Under the pieces are notes generated by a model, which saw nothing but the letters and a program-made list of their open reading frames with translations, was not told the origin of the DNA and searched no databases. This document shows, in pieces, positions 8,738 to 17,970 of a DNA stretch of 64,000 nt. Position 1 is the stretch's first letter. Every line of letters starts with the position of its first letter. Position numbers and translations under genes: made by a program. The DNA comes from Brevundimonas variabilis (GTDB lineage: Bacteria; Pseudomonadota; Alphaproteobacteria; Caulobacterales; Caulobacteraceae), in assembly GCF_014199945.1 (NCBI RefSeq), contig NZ_JACHOR010000002.1:434001-498000 (forward strand). Direction: 5' to 3'.

Positions 8738-10159
8738 TCACTTAGTCTGTTGCAGCGCATCATCCAAGCGCCCCAGACTTTCGTCGCGCCCCAAAGCCGC
8801 CAGAATTCTTGCGATGTCCGGAGAAGGACTCCCGCCTGAAAGGGCCGCGCGCATCGGCGGTCCGATCTTGCCGAAACCGACGCCCTCGACCTCTGCAAAA
8901 GCCTTGAGCTCGGCTTCGAGCGCGATCACGTCCCAGTCGGCAGACGAGGCGAGGCGATCGCGCACCCTTGCGATGCGTTCTGCAGTTTCTCCAGCCAGCA
9001 TTGCCCTGGCCTTTTCGTCAAGTTCGAGCGGACGTCGCTTGATGACAAAGGCCGTCTGATCAGCCAGTTCGATCGTTGTCTTGGCTCGATCCTTGACGAA
9101 GGGAAGGGCTCGCCGGAGACGATCCTCATCGCCCTCGCTGGCCCCGCCATTGCGGGCCACATGGGCGTCGAGCGCCAGCCGTGCCAGATGCCCCTCATCC
9201 GCGAGGCGGATCCAGTGAGCGTTGACGTGGGCCAGTTTGTCGAAGTCCAGACGTGCAGGAGCCTTGCCGACGCCGGCAAGGTCGAACCACTCGGCGGCCT
9301 CGGCATCGTTGAACAGTTCGTGATCGCCATGGGACCACCCGAGTCGTGCCAGGTAATTGCGCATTGCTTCGGGGAGATAGCCCATCTCGGCATACTCATG
9401 GACCGCTTGGGCCCCATGCCGTTTTGACAGCTTGGCACCGTCCGGACCATGGATCAGGGGAATGTGGGCGAACACGGGCCGGGGCCAGTCGAGCGCATCG
9501 TAGATCAGGGACTGACGCGCCGCGTTGTTCAAGTGATCGTCGCCGCGGATCACGTGGGTCACCCCCATGTCATGGTCATCTACAACGACGGCAAGATTGT
9601 ATGTCGGCGCGCCGTCCGAGCGCAGCAGGACCAGATCGTCCAGGTCGCTGGTCGACCAACTGACAGACCCCTGAACCTGATCCTCGACAACGACCGTTGC
9701 AGGCAGGGGGCGACGGAATCGAACGACATGCGGCAGCGCCGGGTCACCCTCGGCTGGGGCGCGATCACGCCATGGCGACTCAAAGGCCGTGCGCGCGGCT
9801 TTCGCCTCGTCGCGAAGTCGGCCTGTTTCCTCCGCTGACGTATAATCCCGATAGGCGTGACCCGTCGCCAGCAGTGTCTGGACAACCTCGCGGTGACGAT
9901 CGGCGCGCGCGAACTGGAACACAGGCTCCTCATCCGCTGTCAGGCCCAGCCAGCTCAGCCCGTCAAAGATCGCCTTGACGGCGTTATCCGTCGACCGCTC
10001 GCGGTCCGTGTCCTCCACACGGATAAGAAACTTGCCTCCGCGGCCTTTCGCGTAAAGATAGTTGAATAACGCCGTTCTCGCGCCGCCGATGTGCAGCGAC
10101 CCGGTTGGCGAAGGGGCAAAGCGGGTGACAACAGGGGACTGGGGATCTGGAGAGGTCAT
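8738..10159 (-). CDS. gltX: Glutamate--tRNA ligase
   Basis: Charges tRNA-Glu (and possibly tRNA-Gln in organisms using the amidation route) with glutamate in the cytoplasm. The 473-aa class I synthetase has the HIGH motif as HIGGARTALFN just after RFAPSPTGSL, and the KMSKS loop as KLSKRHG. I chose the ATG at 10159, which gives the standard [20 protein letters not shown] start, over an upstream GTG-type extension to 10237. The start shares bases with the divergent comEC start (CATG at 10157-10160), and no good Shine-Dalgarno sequence precedes it. Confidence 0.96.
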   Translation of the reverse strand: MTSPDPQSPVVTRFAPSPTGSLHIGGARTALFNYLYAKGRGGKFLIRVEDTDRERSTDNAVKAIFDGLSWLGLTADEEPVFQFARADRHREVVQTLLATGHAYRDYTSAEETGRLRDEAKAARTAFESPWRDRAPAEGDPALPHVVRFRRPLPATVVVEDQVQGSVSWSTSDLDDLVLLRSDGAPTYNLAVVVDDHDMGVTHVIRGDDHLNNAARQSLIYDALDWPRPVFAHIPLIHGPDGAKLSKRHGAQAVHEYAEMGYLPEAMRNYLARLGWSHGDHELFNDAEAAEWFDLAGVGKAPARLDFDKLAHVNAHWIRLADEGHLARLALDAHVARNGGASEGDEDRLRRALPFVKDRAKTTIELADQTAFVIKRRPLELDEKARAMLAGETAERIARVRDRLASSADWDVIALEAELKAFAEVEGVGFGKIGPPMRAALSGGSPSPDIARILAALGRDESLGRLDDALQQTK

Positions 10160-12326
10160 GAAGGGTACGTCCGAAGGGGCGGCCCTTATACCCTTCGGCA
10201 CGCCAAAGCCCAGCGTATGGACGTGGTTCAGGACCACCTTACGCGCCGAAATTCTGGCTCAGGGATTGCGATGGCGATTGTGGGCACCGGTTGCTTTCGG
10301 TGGCGGCTGCGGCCTGTACTTCGCACTGAAAACCGAGCCATCGCTGTGGCCGCTGCTCATGGTCACGGTGTTGGCTTGCGGGCTGTGGCTGGCTGCGCGC
10401 GCGTCTGGACAACGCCGGGTCGTGACTCTGCCCATGATGCTGCTGGCCTGCCTGTCTCTCGGCGTCACCACAAGCAAGGTGCGGGCAGACAGGGTCGCTG
10501 GCCCTGTGGCACCGGCACTGTCCGAGCCCGCGACAGTGATGGCCTGGGTCATCGATGTGGACAGTCCCGGAGCCAATGGTGCCAGGGTGGTGATTGCGCC
10601 CGTTCACATCCAGGGCCTCTCTCCCAAGGATACACCGCTCAGGCTCCGGACCACCGTCCGGGGCGAGCCGCCCCCGCCGGGGGCGCCGGTTCGATTGTTC
10701 GCCATCATCAATCCGCCGCCCCCGCCTGCCAGTCCGGGGGCCTATGATTTCGCACGGGGCGCCTACTTCCAGGGCCTTGGCGGCGTTGCCTTTGCCCTGT
10801 CTGACACCCTGCCCACGGCCCTGCCGCCGCCGCCCTGGCGATTGCGGCTCGAGATGAGGATCAATGCCATCCGGTATGCTCTGGCGCAGCAGATCGTGGC
10901 GCGACTCGGAGAGCGCACAGGTGGCGTGGCAGCCGCCATGGTTACGGGCCACGAAGCCTGGATCGGGAAGGAGACGCTCGAAGACATGCGCGATTCCGGT
11001 CTCGCGCACATCCTGTCGATCTCGGGGCTTCACATGGCCATCGTCGGCGGGTTCACCTTTTTTGGCGTACGTCTGTTGGTCGCAGGATGGCCCTGGCTAG
11101 CGTTGCGGGTGTCCGGAAAGAAGCTGGCGGCCGTTGCCGGCCTGGTCGCGGTCGGGACCTATCTCATCCTGTCGGGCTCACCGCCGCCAGCAGAAAGGGC
11201 CGCGATCACGGCCTCGATCGCGTTTGCCGCTATCTTGCTTGATCGTCAGGCCCTGACCATGCACGCCCTCGGGGTTGCGGCCTTTGCCGTGCTGCTGCTG
11301 CAGCCCGAAGCCATCGTCACGCCGGGCTTCCAGATGTCCTTCGCCGCAACAGCGGCCCTCGTCGCGCTCGTCGAAGTGTGGCCAAGGCGAACGCAGGAAA
11401 TTTCCGTGCCTTGGCCAGTACTTGTCGTACAGCGGCTCATCTCCTGGGGCGCAACGGCAATGACCGCCAGTCTGGTAGCCGGACTGGCGACAGGACCATT
11501 TGCCATGCAGCATTTCAATCGTGTCGCCGTCTACGGCCTGGTTGCGAACATGGCGACATCACCGCTCGCGGACTTTGTCATGATGCCCATGCTGGCCCTC
11601 GGGGCCGCGCTCGAACCTGTCGGGCTGGGCGGTCCGTTCCTGTGGGTTGCGGGCACGGCGGTCGAAGCGATGCTGGCTATCGGCAGTTGGGTCGCCGATC
11701 TGCCGGGAGCCGTTCAGACTATCCCAAGCGCTCCTGATGTGGCCTTGCCGATCGCCTTTCTGGGCATCCTGTTCATCTGCCTCTGGAAGGGGCAGGGTCG
11801 CTGGCTGGGGCTGCCGTTCGCCGCAGCGGTCCTGATCTGGCCCAGAATGCCTGCCCCGGATGTCTGGATCAGCGATGGCGGCACCAATGCGGCCTATGTC
11901 CAGGGTCAGGACGCGATCATTCTGCGCCCGGGTGTCCGGACCTTTGCATCGGACGTCTGGTCGAGGCGGCGTGGCCTCCAGCCAGTCCCCCGACCGGACG
12001 AAGGCTGGACCTGCGATCGATTTTCCTGTGTGCCCGATGGGGAAAACGGGTCTGTTGCGCTCTGGTGGGGCATTCGCCCCCCGACACAGGATCAGCTCTC
12101 CGACCTCTGTTCGGGTGCAAAGATCGTCAGCCTGCGCGCTCCGGTTCGAAGCCTGCCTGCTGCCTGCCAGCAGCGCCTCGTACTTGACGGAGCAGACTAT
12201 GCGACCGGTGGGGCGGTAGAGCTATGGAAGACTGACGCCGGCTGGGTGGCTCATTGGACATCGGATGATCGGGGCAATCGACCTTGGACCGTCACCGGCC
12301 ACGGATCCGCCAAAAAAGTTCAGTGA
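10158..12326 (+). CDS. comEC: ComEC/Rec2 family DNA-uptake channel
   Basis: ComEC moves single-stranded DNA across the inner membrane in natural transformation. The 722-aa polytopic protein has early membrane helices, an N-terminal DUF4131-like soluble region, and the competence domain signature [20 protein letters not shown] followed by many helices. The C-terminal part after about 590 is short and has no obvious complete metallo-beta-lactamase motif. ATG at 10158 has GGAG 5 bases upstream. It overlaps the gltX start on one side and the lexA end by 7 bp on the other. dprA is also in this window, at 51541. Confidence 0.92.
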   Translation: MKGTSEGAALIPFGTPKPSVWTWFRTTLRAEILAQGLRWRLWAPVAFGGGCGLYFALKTEPSLWPLLMVTVLACGLWLAARASGQRRVVTLPMMLLACLSLGVTTSKVRADRVAGPVAPALSEPATVMAWVIDVDSPGANGARVVIAPVHIQGLSPKDTPLRLRTTVRGEPPPPGAPVRLFAIINPPPPPASPGAYDFARGAYFQGLGGVAFALSDTLPTALPPPPWRLRLEMRINAIRYALAQQIVARLGERTGGVAAAMVTGHEAWIGKETLEDMRDSGLAHILSISGLHMAIVGGFTFFGVRLLVAGWPWLALRVSGKKLAAVAGLVAVGTYLILSGSPPPAERAAITASIAFAAILLDRQALTMHALGVAAFAVLLLQPEAIVTPGFQMSFAATAALVALVEVWPRRTQEISVPWPVLVVQRLISWGATAMTASLVAGLATGPFAMQHFNRVAVYGLVANMATSPLADFVMMPMLALGAALEPVGLGGPFLWVAGTAVEAMLAIGSWVADLPGAVQTIPSAPDVALPIAFLGILFICLWKGQGRWLGLPFAAAVLIWPRMPAPDVWISDGGTNAAYVQGQDAIILRPGVRTFASDVWSRRRGLQPVPRPDEGWTCDRFSCVPDGENGSVALWWGIRPPTQDQLSDLCSGAKIVSLRAPVRSLPAACQQRLVLDGADYATGGAVELWKTDAGWVAHWTSDDRGNRPWTVTGHGSAKKVQ

Positions 12327-13015
12327 TATCGACGGATGAGACCGACAAGTTTGCCCTGAACCTCAACCTGGTCGGGCCCGAAGATCCGGGTTTCGTAGTT
12401 GCGGTTGGCCGGTTCCAGCGCGATCGAGGCTCCCTTGCGACGCAGGCGCTTCAGCGTGGCTTCCTCGCCCTCCACAAGCGCGACCACGATTTCGCCTGAC
12501 GATGCATTGTCGACCCGTTTGATGACGACGAAGTCGCCGTTGAGGATGCCGGCCTCGATCATGGAATCGCCCTCGATCTCGAGCATGTAATGCTCGCCAG
12601 AGCCCAACATGGATTCCGGCACCGGATAACGGCCCTGCTCGTGCTGGATGGCGGCAATGGGCGTACCCGCTGCGATCTTGCCCAGAAGGGGCAATTCCCG
12701 GATGTCGTTCGCGACCTCGACGGGCACGGCACGTCCACCGCCCTCGATCAGGCCTGGCTTGAACGGGGAGCGCCCTCCGCGCGGGGCCGATGTGGTGGCC
12801 TGATCCGGCATCTTGACGACTTCCAGCGCACGGGCGCGATGTGCCAGACGACGGATGAAGCCGCGTTCTTCCAGTGCCGTTATCAGTCGGTGGATGCCGG
12901 ATTTGGAGGCGAGGTCGAGCGCTTCCTTCATCTCGTCGAACGACGGAGACACCCCAGTCTCCTTGATGCGCTCATGGATGAACATCAGAAGTTCGTGCTG
13001 TTTGCGCGTCAACAT
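12320..13015 (-). CDS. lexA: SOS repressor LexA
   Basis: LexA represses DNA damage genes and self-cleaves when RecA filaments form. The 231-aa protein has an N-terminal winged helix-turn-helix (about 1-68). The Ala-Gly cleavage site is at about 116-117 ([10 protein letters not shown]), with catalytic Ser about 151 (EGDSMIEAG) and Lys about 189 (ATLKRL). The linker is longer than in E. coli, as usual for alphaproteobacteria. Two SOS boxes lie just upstream, so it is very likely self-regulated. Its 3' end overlaps comEC by 7 bp. Confidence 0.97.
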   Translation of the reverse strand: MLTRKQHELLMFIHERIKETGVSPSFDEMKEALDLASKSGIHRLITALEERGFIRRLAHRARALEVVKMPDQATTSAPRGGRSPFKPGLIEGGGRAVPVEVANDIRELPLLGKIAAGTPIAAIQHEQGRYPVPESMLGSGEHYMLEIEGDSMIEAGILNGDFVVIKRVDNASSGEIVVALVEGEEATLKRLRRKGASIALEPANRNYETRIFGPDQVEVQGKLVGLIRRYH

Positions 13016-13028
13016 GGCGAATCGTCCA

Positions 13029-13043
13029 GAACAAGGCGTGAAC
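13029..13043 (-). promoter_or_regulatory. SOS box 1 of lexA
   Basis: GAAC-N7-GAAC on the plus strand, which is GTTC-N7-GTTC on the lexA strand, 14 bp upstream of the lexA start. This is the direct-repeat LexA box of alphaproteobacteria. Confidence 0.85.
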
Positions 13044-13053
13044 CGTTGCCGAT

Positions 13054-13068
13054 GTTCTGTAAGTGTTC
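13054..13068 (+). promoter_or_regulatory. SOS box 2 of lexA
   Basis: GTTC-N7-GTTC, in the opposite orientation to box 1 and 25 bp away centre to centre. It lies in the 88-bp gap between trpC and lexA and probably adds to LexA self-repression. Confidence 0.8.
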
Positions 13069-13103
13069 CGGGTAAATGTCAACTTAACGGGAACGGAGGT
13101 CGG

Positions 13104-13892
13104 TCAGGCCAGCAGCGCCCGGGTTGCCAGCGCGACATCGTGCTGACGCATCAGGCTTTCGCCAACCAGGATCGCGCGGGCCCCTCCGGCAGCGACCCGT
13201 TCCACATCCGAGGGTGTGAAAATTCCACTTTCGGACACAAGCAGGGCTCCGGGCGGGCTCATGACAGAGAGGCGGTCCGTCGCCGAGAGATCAACCTCGA
13301 ACGTCCGCAGAGACCGATTGTTGATCCCGATAAGATCGCCACCCAGGGCGACCGCGCGAGCCATTTCTGTCTCGTCATGCGTCTCGATCAAGGCATCCAT
13401 GCCGAGCCGTCGCGCTTCCGACAGGACCTCGGCTGACAGACCGTCGTCGATCATGGCCAGGATAATCAGAATGCAGTCGGCCCCCAGGGCCCGGCTTTCG
13501 GCGACTTGCCATGGGTCGACGATGAAGTCCTTGCGCAGGCAGGGCAGGCTGACGGCGGCACGGGCCGCAATAAGGTAACTGTCATTTCCCTGGAAGCTGG
13601 GTTCGTCCGTCAGGACCGAAAGACACGACGCGCCGCCCTCCTGATAGGCCTTCGCCAGTTCAGGTGGATTGAAGGCTTTCCGGATCAGGCCTTTGGACGG
13701 ACTGGCCTTCTTGATCTCGGCAATGAGGGCCGGTCGCCCCGATCTTGCGGATCTGTCCAGCGCCGCCCTGAACCCACGCGGCGCGTCGGCTTCGGCAGCG
13801 CGTCGCTCGAGCATGTCCTGGGGAGCCGCAGCCTTGCGTCCAGCCACATCGATCCGCTTGTAGGCCGCGATCCGGTCGAGGATGTCGCTCAT
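13104..13892 (-). CDS. trpC: Indole-3-glycerol-phosphate synthase
   Basis: Converts CdRP to indole-3-glycerol phosphate in tryptophan synthesis. The 262-aa TIM barrel protein has [50 protein letters not shown] and LLVSESGI, all family hallmarks. It is monofunctional, with no TrpF fusion. ATG overlaps the trpD stop by 4 bp. It is the last gene of a trpG-trpD-trpC unit reading toward lexA. Confidence 0.97.
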   Translation of the reverse strand: MSDILDRIAAYKRIDVAGRKAAAPQDMLERRAAEADAPRGFRAALDRSARSGRPALIAEIKKASPSKGLIRKAFNPPELAKAYQEGGASCLSVLTDEPSFQGNDSYLIAARAAVSLPCLRKDFIVDPWQVAESRALGADCILIILAMIDDGLSAEVLSEARRLGMDALIETHDETEMARAVALGGDLIGINNRSLRTFEVDLSATDRLSVMSPPGALLVSESGIFTPSDVERVAAGGARAILVGESLMRQHDVALATRALLA

Positions 13893-14938
13893 GTGTCGCT
13901 CTCGGGCAGGGGCATGGACGTTATCCGGGCGAGGGCTTCGAGCGCGGCCGCTGCCTTGCCGTCATCGATCGATCGTGCGGCAAGTGCGACGCCTGACTTC
14001 AGATCGCTAGCAACGTCCGCGACGACGAGGGCCGCAGACGCATTCAGCAGGACGATGTCTCGATATGGCACTGTCGCTCCAGCCAGAAGAGCCCGAAGGG
14101 CCTCGGCATTCGTCTCTGCATCACCACCTCGCAGACTGGCGATATCAGCCACGGGCAGGCCAGCATCGGCTGGCGTGACCTGAAACCGCCGGACCGACCC
14201 GTCCCGCCATTCCGCGACCTCGGTTGGACCGGTCGTCGTCAACTCGTCCAGTCCCTGACCGTGAACGGTCCAGGCACGCGTTGCTCCCAGCCTGCCCAGC
14301 ACTTCGGCCAGAGGCTCCAGAAGGGCGGGATCATAGACGCCCATCACCTGGCGTTTCGCAAGCGCCGGATTACAAAGTGGCCCCAAAAGATTGAAAACCG
14401 TGCGAAATCCAATTTCGGCTCGGATTGGCCCAACGTGTCGCATCGCCCCGTGGAAGGCCGGGGCGAACAGAAAACAGACCCCGGCCTGCTCAAGTGCGAG
14501 CCGCTGCTGGTCGACAGAAGCCAACAGGTTGACCCCGAGCGCTGACAGGACATCCGATGACCCGGACCGCGAACTGAGCGCCCTGTTCCCATGTTTGGCC
14601 ACCTTCAGGCCGGCCCCCGCTAGCACCAGGGCTGCAGCCGTCGAAATGTTCCAGGTGTGCTGGCCGTCCCCGCCAGTACCACAGGTGTCTATGACGTCGT
14701 GATCGTGGGGAAAGGGCAGGGCAGCAGCGCGCATGGCGTTTGCGAAGGCCGTGATCTCTTCCACCGTCTCGCCGCGCATTCGCAGGGCCGTCACGGCCGC
14801 CGACACCTGCGCCGGGGTGGGCTCACCCCTCAGGCAGGCGGCGAAGAAGTCGCCGGCTTCCTCGGCATTCAGGCGCTGGCCATCGACCAGCCTGGCCAGC
14901 AGGGGCTTGAAACCCGTCTCGGCGAAGCCTGTCGACAC
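13889..14938 (-). CDS. trpD: Anthranilate phosphoribosyltransferase
   Basis: Transfers the phosphoribosyl group of PRPP to anthranilate. The 349-aa protein has the glycine-rich [38 protein letters not shown] and [12 protein letters not shown] motifs. Length is normal. It starts 3 bases after the trpG stop and overlaps trpC by 4 bp, so the three genes form one transcription unit. Confidence 0.97.
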   Translation of the reverse strand: MSTGFAETGFKPLLARLVDGQRLNAEEAGDFFAACLRGEPTPAQVSAAVTALRMRGETVEEITAFANAMRAAALPFPHDHDVIDTCGTGGDGQHTWNISTAAALVLAGAGLKVAKHGNRALSSRSGSSDVLSALGVNLLASVDQQRLALEQAGVCFLFAPAFHGAMRHVGPIRAEIGFRTVFNLLGPLCNPALAKRQVMGVYDPALLEPLAEVLGRLGATRAWTVHGQGLDELTTTGPTEVAEWRDGSVRRFQVTPADAGLPVADIASLRGGDAETNAEALRALLAGATVPYRDIVLLNASAALVVADVASDLKSGVALAARSIDDGKAAAALEALARITSMPLPESDT

Positions 14939-14941
14939 GAC

Positions 14942-15532
14942 TTAGACCACGGCCAGACGCTTGACGCCCGCCAGATCGAGGAAATTGGCCAGCATCGCAT
15001 GACCGTGTTCGGTCGCGATCGACTCGGGGTGAAACTGCACGCCATGGATGGGTCGTGTCCGGTGCTGCAGCCCCATGATCTGACCATCCGCCGTCCAGGA
15101 CGTAATCTCGAGCACCTCTGGCAAGGTGGCGCGATCCACGGCAAGGCTGTGATAACGCGTCGCCGTAAAGGGCGACGGCAAGCCCTTGAACAGACTGAGA
15201 CCTTCATGTTCGATCGGCGAGGTCTTGCCATGCATCAGTGTCATGGCGCGCACGACATCCCCGCCAAAGGCCTGACCGATGGCCTGATGCCCGAGGCACA
15301 CCCCGAGAATGGGCATGTCCATCGGCGCGCTGTCGATCAGTGGCAGGCAGATGCCCGCCTGGTCGGGTGCGCAGGGCCCTGGCGACAGCAGTACGGCTTG
15401 CGGTTTCAGGGCCCATGCCTCTTCAGCCGTCAGGTCATCGTTTCGCACCACGACAGTCTCCGCGCCCAGCTCCGCCAGGTAGTGGACGAGGTTGTAGGTA
15501 AAGCTGTCGTAGTTATCGACGACGAGGATCAT
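14942..15532 (-). CDS. trpG: Anthranilate synthase component II (glutamine amidotransferase)
   Basis: Supplies ammonia from glutamine to TrpE. The 196-aa class I amidotransferase has the nucleophile elbow [15 protein letters not shown] and the C-terminal His-Glu of [14 protein letters not shown]. The start is [16 protein letters not shown], as expected. No trpE is next to it; trpE must be elsewhere. I see no leader peptide rich in Trp codons in the 90 bp upstream. Confidence 0.97.
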   Translation of the reverse strand: MILVVDNYDSFTYNLVHYLAELGAETVVVRNDDLTAEEAWALKPQAVLLSPGPCAPDQAGICLPLIDSAPMDMPILGVCLGHQAIGQAFGGDVVRAMTLMHGKTSPIEHEGLSLFKGLPSPFTATRYHSLAVDRATLPEVLEITSWTADGQIMGLQHRTRPIHGVQFHPESIATEHGHAMLANFLDLAGVKRLAVV

Positions 15533-15623
15533 CTGGCGCTTCTAGAGTGTGACCGCCGCTCCGCCAAGCCGGCCATGTACGGAAACCCGGCGTTAACGAT
15601 CGTCAGGCTCAATCCGTCGCACG

Positions 15624-15821
15624 ATGAACGACGCGAAGAAAACAATAGACCGGGCACGACGTCTGCTGGACGACCCTGTGGCCATGCCGGCGAGCGCAGC
15701 CCCGGCGCTCGGCGCGGCTCTACTCGCGGCCCTGGCTGCCGTCATGATGGCCGGCGTGGTCATCATGGGGCCGACGGTGGAAATCAGCGAGCCGGCTGCG
15801 CCGCTCTGGCCTTCAGCCTAA
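15624..15821 (+). CDS. Small single-TM protein of unknown function
   Basis: A 65-aa frame: a charged start (NDAKKTIDRARRLLDD), then an Ala-rich hydrophobic stretch at about 25-50 (ALLAALAAVMMAGVVIMG) that could span the membrane. It sits alone between divergent trpG and convergent miaA, overlapping the miaA 3' end by 9 bp. There is no clear Shine-Dalgarno sequence. I do not recognise a family, so it may be a real small membrane protein or a chance frame. Confidence 0.45.
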   Translation: MNDAKKTIDRARRLLDDPVAMPASAAPALGAALLAALAAVMMAGVVIMGPTVEISEPAAPLWPSA

Positions 15822-16691
15822 GACTCTTGGCCAGTCGGCCGTCTGGTTCCTGAACCAGGTCAGCTGCCGCTTGGCGTAGTTGCGGGTGGTCTGCTGCGTT
15901 GCAGCGGAAGCCGTTTCCAGAGAACTTTCACCTCTGAGACACGCTGAGAGCTCCCTGACGCCGACCGCCTTCATCGCGGGGAGGGCAGGGTCCAGCTGGC
16001 GGGCAACCAGGGCACTTACCTCATCCAGCGCACCGCTTTCGATCATGACCCGGACCCGTTGATCGCAATTTTCGTACAGCGCAGTGCGGTCCGGCTCGAC
16101 AAGCAGCCGCTCATAGGTCCCGGGGGCCAGAACGGGCGTGGTCGTTGCCTGCCACTCGGACAGTGAACGTCCGGTCGACTCGGCGACAGCCCATGCGCGG
16201 GTCAGCCGCTGGCGATCACCCACCTCGATCGAGGCTGCGGCGACGGGATCCCGTTCGATGAGTTGGCGGCGGAAGCTCGCCTCGCCCTCGAGATCATAGA
16301 GCGCCATGGCGGCATCGCGGGCTTCGATCGGAACGTCCGGGATTTCCGCAAGACCGCGGGTAAGGGCCGTGAAGTAAAGCCCGGTTCCCCCAACAATCAG
16401 GGCGGCCCGACCGTCTGCCCTCAGTTGATCCAGCAGCGGCGTGACAGTACGGGTCCAGCGTCCCACCGACCAGGCCTCGGCTGCGTCTGCGACCCCGTAA
16501 AGCGCATGTGGCACAAGCTGTTCGTCAGCAGCCGTCGGGCGCGCACTGAGGATCCGCAGATCGGCGTAAAGCTGCTGGCTGTCGGCATTGATGATCACTG
16601 CCCCGGTCCTTGCCGCCGTCTCGAGCGCCAGCCTCGACTTGCCCGACGCTGTCGGTCCGGCGATCAGGGTGATGGGGGGAAGGGATGACAA
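15813..16691 (-). CDS. miaA: tRNA dimethylallyltransferase MiaA
   Basis: Adds the isopentenyl group to A37 of tRNAs reading UNN codons. The protein has the P-loop LIAGPTASGKSRLALE, INADSQQLYADLRILSARPT and VGGTGLYFTALTRGL. The start is uncertain. The frame is open to 16835, but that would overlap mrp on the other strand. The TTG at 16691 gives MSSLPPITLIAGP, which fits the family N-terminus, though its ribosome site is weak. From that start the length is 292 aa. Confidence 0.92.
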   Translation of the reverse strand: MSSLPPITLIAGPTASGKSRLALETAARTGAVIINADSQQLYADLRILSARPTAADEQLVPHALYGVADAAEAWSVGRWTRTVTPLLDQLRADGRAALIVGGTGLYFTALTRGLAEIPDVPIEARDAAMALYDLEGEASFRRQLIERDPVAAASIEVGDRQRLTRAWAVAESTGRSLSEWQATTTPVLAPGTYERLLVEPDRTALYENCDQRVRVMIESGALDEVSALVARQLDPALPAMKAVGVRELSACLRGESSLETASAATQQTTRNYAKRQLTWFRNQTADWPRVLG

Positions 16692-16767
16692 ATCGACACT
16701 CGCGACGGGACCCCTTGGGCGATAGAAGGCGGACGTCAGCCCTGCAAGGGGCTCCGGGAGCCAAGTC

Positions 16768-17835
16768 TTGATCGATCGCGACGCCGTTATTGCTGTGCTT
16801 GATGCCATTTCCGATCCACGGACCGGGCAGGGCATTGTCGCTTCAGGCCTTGCGAAGGGACTGACCGTGACCAGTGACCGTGCCGGCTTCGTGATCGAGG
16901 TCGCCCCCGGAGATACGGCGCTTTACGCACCGGTCCGTGATGCTGCCGAGGCGGCCCTGAAGGCGATGCCGGGGATGACCCGCGTATCCGTGGTCCTCAG
17001 TGCCGAGGCGGTGCCGGCACCGGCCAGAAGAGGGGCCAGCCTTTCGCCGGCTGCCGTCGAGCAGGGACGCCCCAAGGCTCCAGTTCCGACCGACCGGCCA
17101 GCCCATGTCCGGCGTGTCCTCGCCATCGCCAGCGGCAAGGGGGGCGTGGGGAAGTCCACGGTCGCCGTGAACCTGGCCTGCGCCCTTTCGGCCCGCGGCC
17201 TGAGCGTTGGCATTCTCGACGCCGACGTCTACGGGCCTTCACTCCCGACCATGTTGGGCCTGTCGGGCAAGCCTGGCTATGAGGATGGGGCGATGGTCCC
17301 GCATGAGGCTCATGGTCTGAAGGCCATGTCGGTCGGGTTGCTGACGCAGGCAACCGACGCCATGGTCTGGCGAGGGCCAATGGCGTCGCAGGCCATCACC
17401 CAGATGCTGACCCAGACGCGCTGGGGGACCTCAGAGGCGCCGCTGGACGTGCTCGTGGTCGACCTGCCTCCAGGCACAGGCGACGTGCAACTCACGCTGA
17501 TCCAGAAGACGCCCCTGGATGGTGTCGTCATCGTCTCGACCCCACAGGAGGTCGCGCTGGCCGATGCGCGCCGTGCGCACACCCTGTTCGAAAAGGTCGG
17601 GGTGCCGACCCTTGGGCTGATCGAGAACATGAGCGGCGACATCTTCGGCCGGGGCGGCGCAAGGGCGGAGGCCGAGCGGCTTGGGGTTGCCTTCCTCGGT
17701 GAGCTGCCTCTGGACGCCAGCCTCCGAGAAGGTGGAGACGCAGGGCGTCCGACGACACTCGCTGTACCAGAGGGAGTCGTGGCCCGGTGTTTTGCAGCCG
17801 TCGCGGCGCGCGTCAGTGAAGCCCTGAAACTCTGA
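16768..17835 (+). CDS. mrp: Mrp/ApbC family iron-sulfur cluster carrier ATPase
   Basis: An ATP-binding carrier that delivers Fe-S clusters to target proteins. The 355-aa protein has an N-terminal MIP18-like domain (about 1-80), a linker, then a deviant Walker A IASGKGGVGKSTVAVNLA and DLPPGTGDVQLTL. The start is TTG at 16768, supported by GGGAG at good spacing. The usual CxxC near the C-terminus is not present in an obvious form, so cluster binding needs care. It is transcribed away from miaA. Confidence 0.93.
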   Translation: MIDRDAVIAVLDAISDPRTGQGIVASGLAKGLTVTSDRAGFVIEVAPGDTALYAPVRDAAEAALKAMPGMTRVSVVLSAEAVPAPARRGASLSPAAVEQGRPKAPVPTDRPAHVRRVLAIASGKGGVGKSTVAVNLACALSARGLSVGILDADVYGPSLPTMLGLSGKPGYEDGAMVPHEAHGLKAMSVGLLTQATDAMVWRGPMASQAITQMLTQTRWGTSEAPLDVLVVDLPPGTGDVQLTLIQKTPLDGVVIVSTPQEVALADARRAHTLFEKVGVPTLGLIENMSGDIFGRGGARAEAERLGVAFLGELPLDASLREGGDAGRPTTLAVPEGVVARCFAAVAARVSEALKL

Positions 17836-17970
17836 TTCAAGGCTGCTGCGTCTCGCCCGGTCCGGCCGAAGGGTCGGCGCAACAAAAAGACGGAGCCAAG
17901 GGTTTTCAAACGCAACGATGATTGCCACCTACTCGGTTCCAGTATCTCAACCTCCTGCAAGGACCCTTCC

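Noticed and set aside
16692..16835. Longer miaA start giving overlap with mrp
   Set aside because: The extra N-terminal residues are not family-like, and mrp has its own Shine-Dalgarno site at this place.
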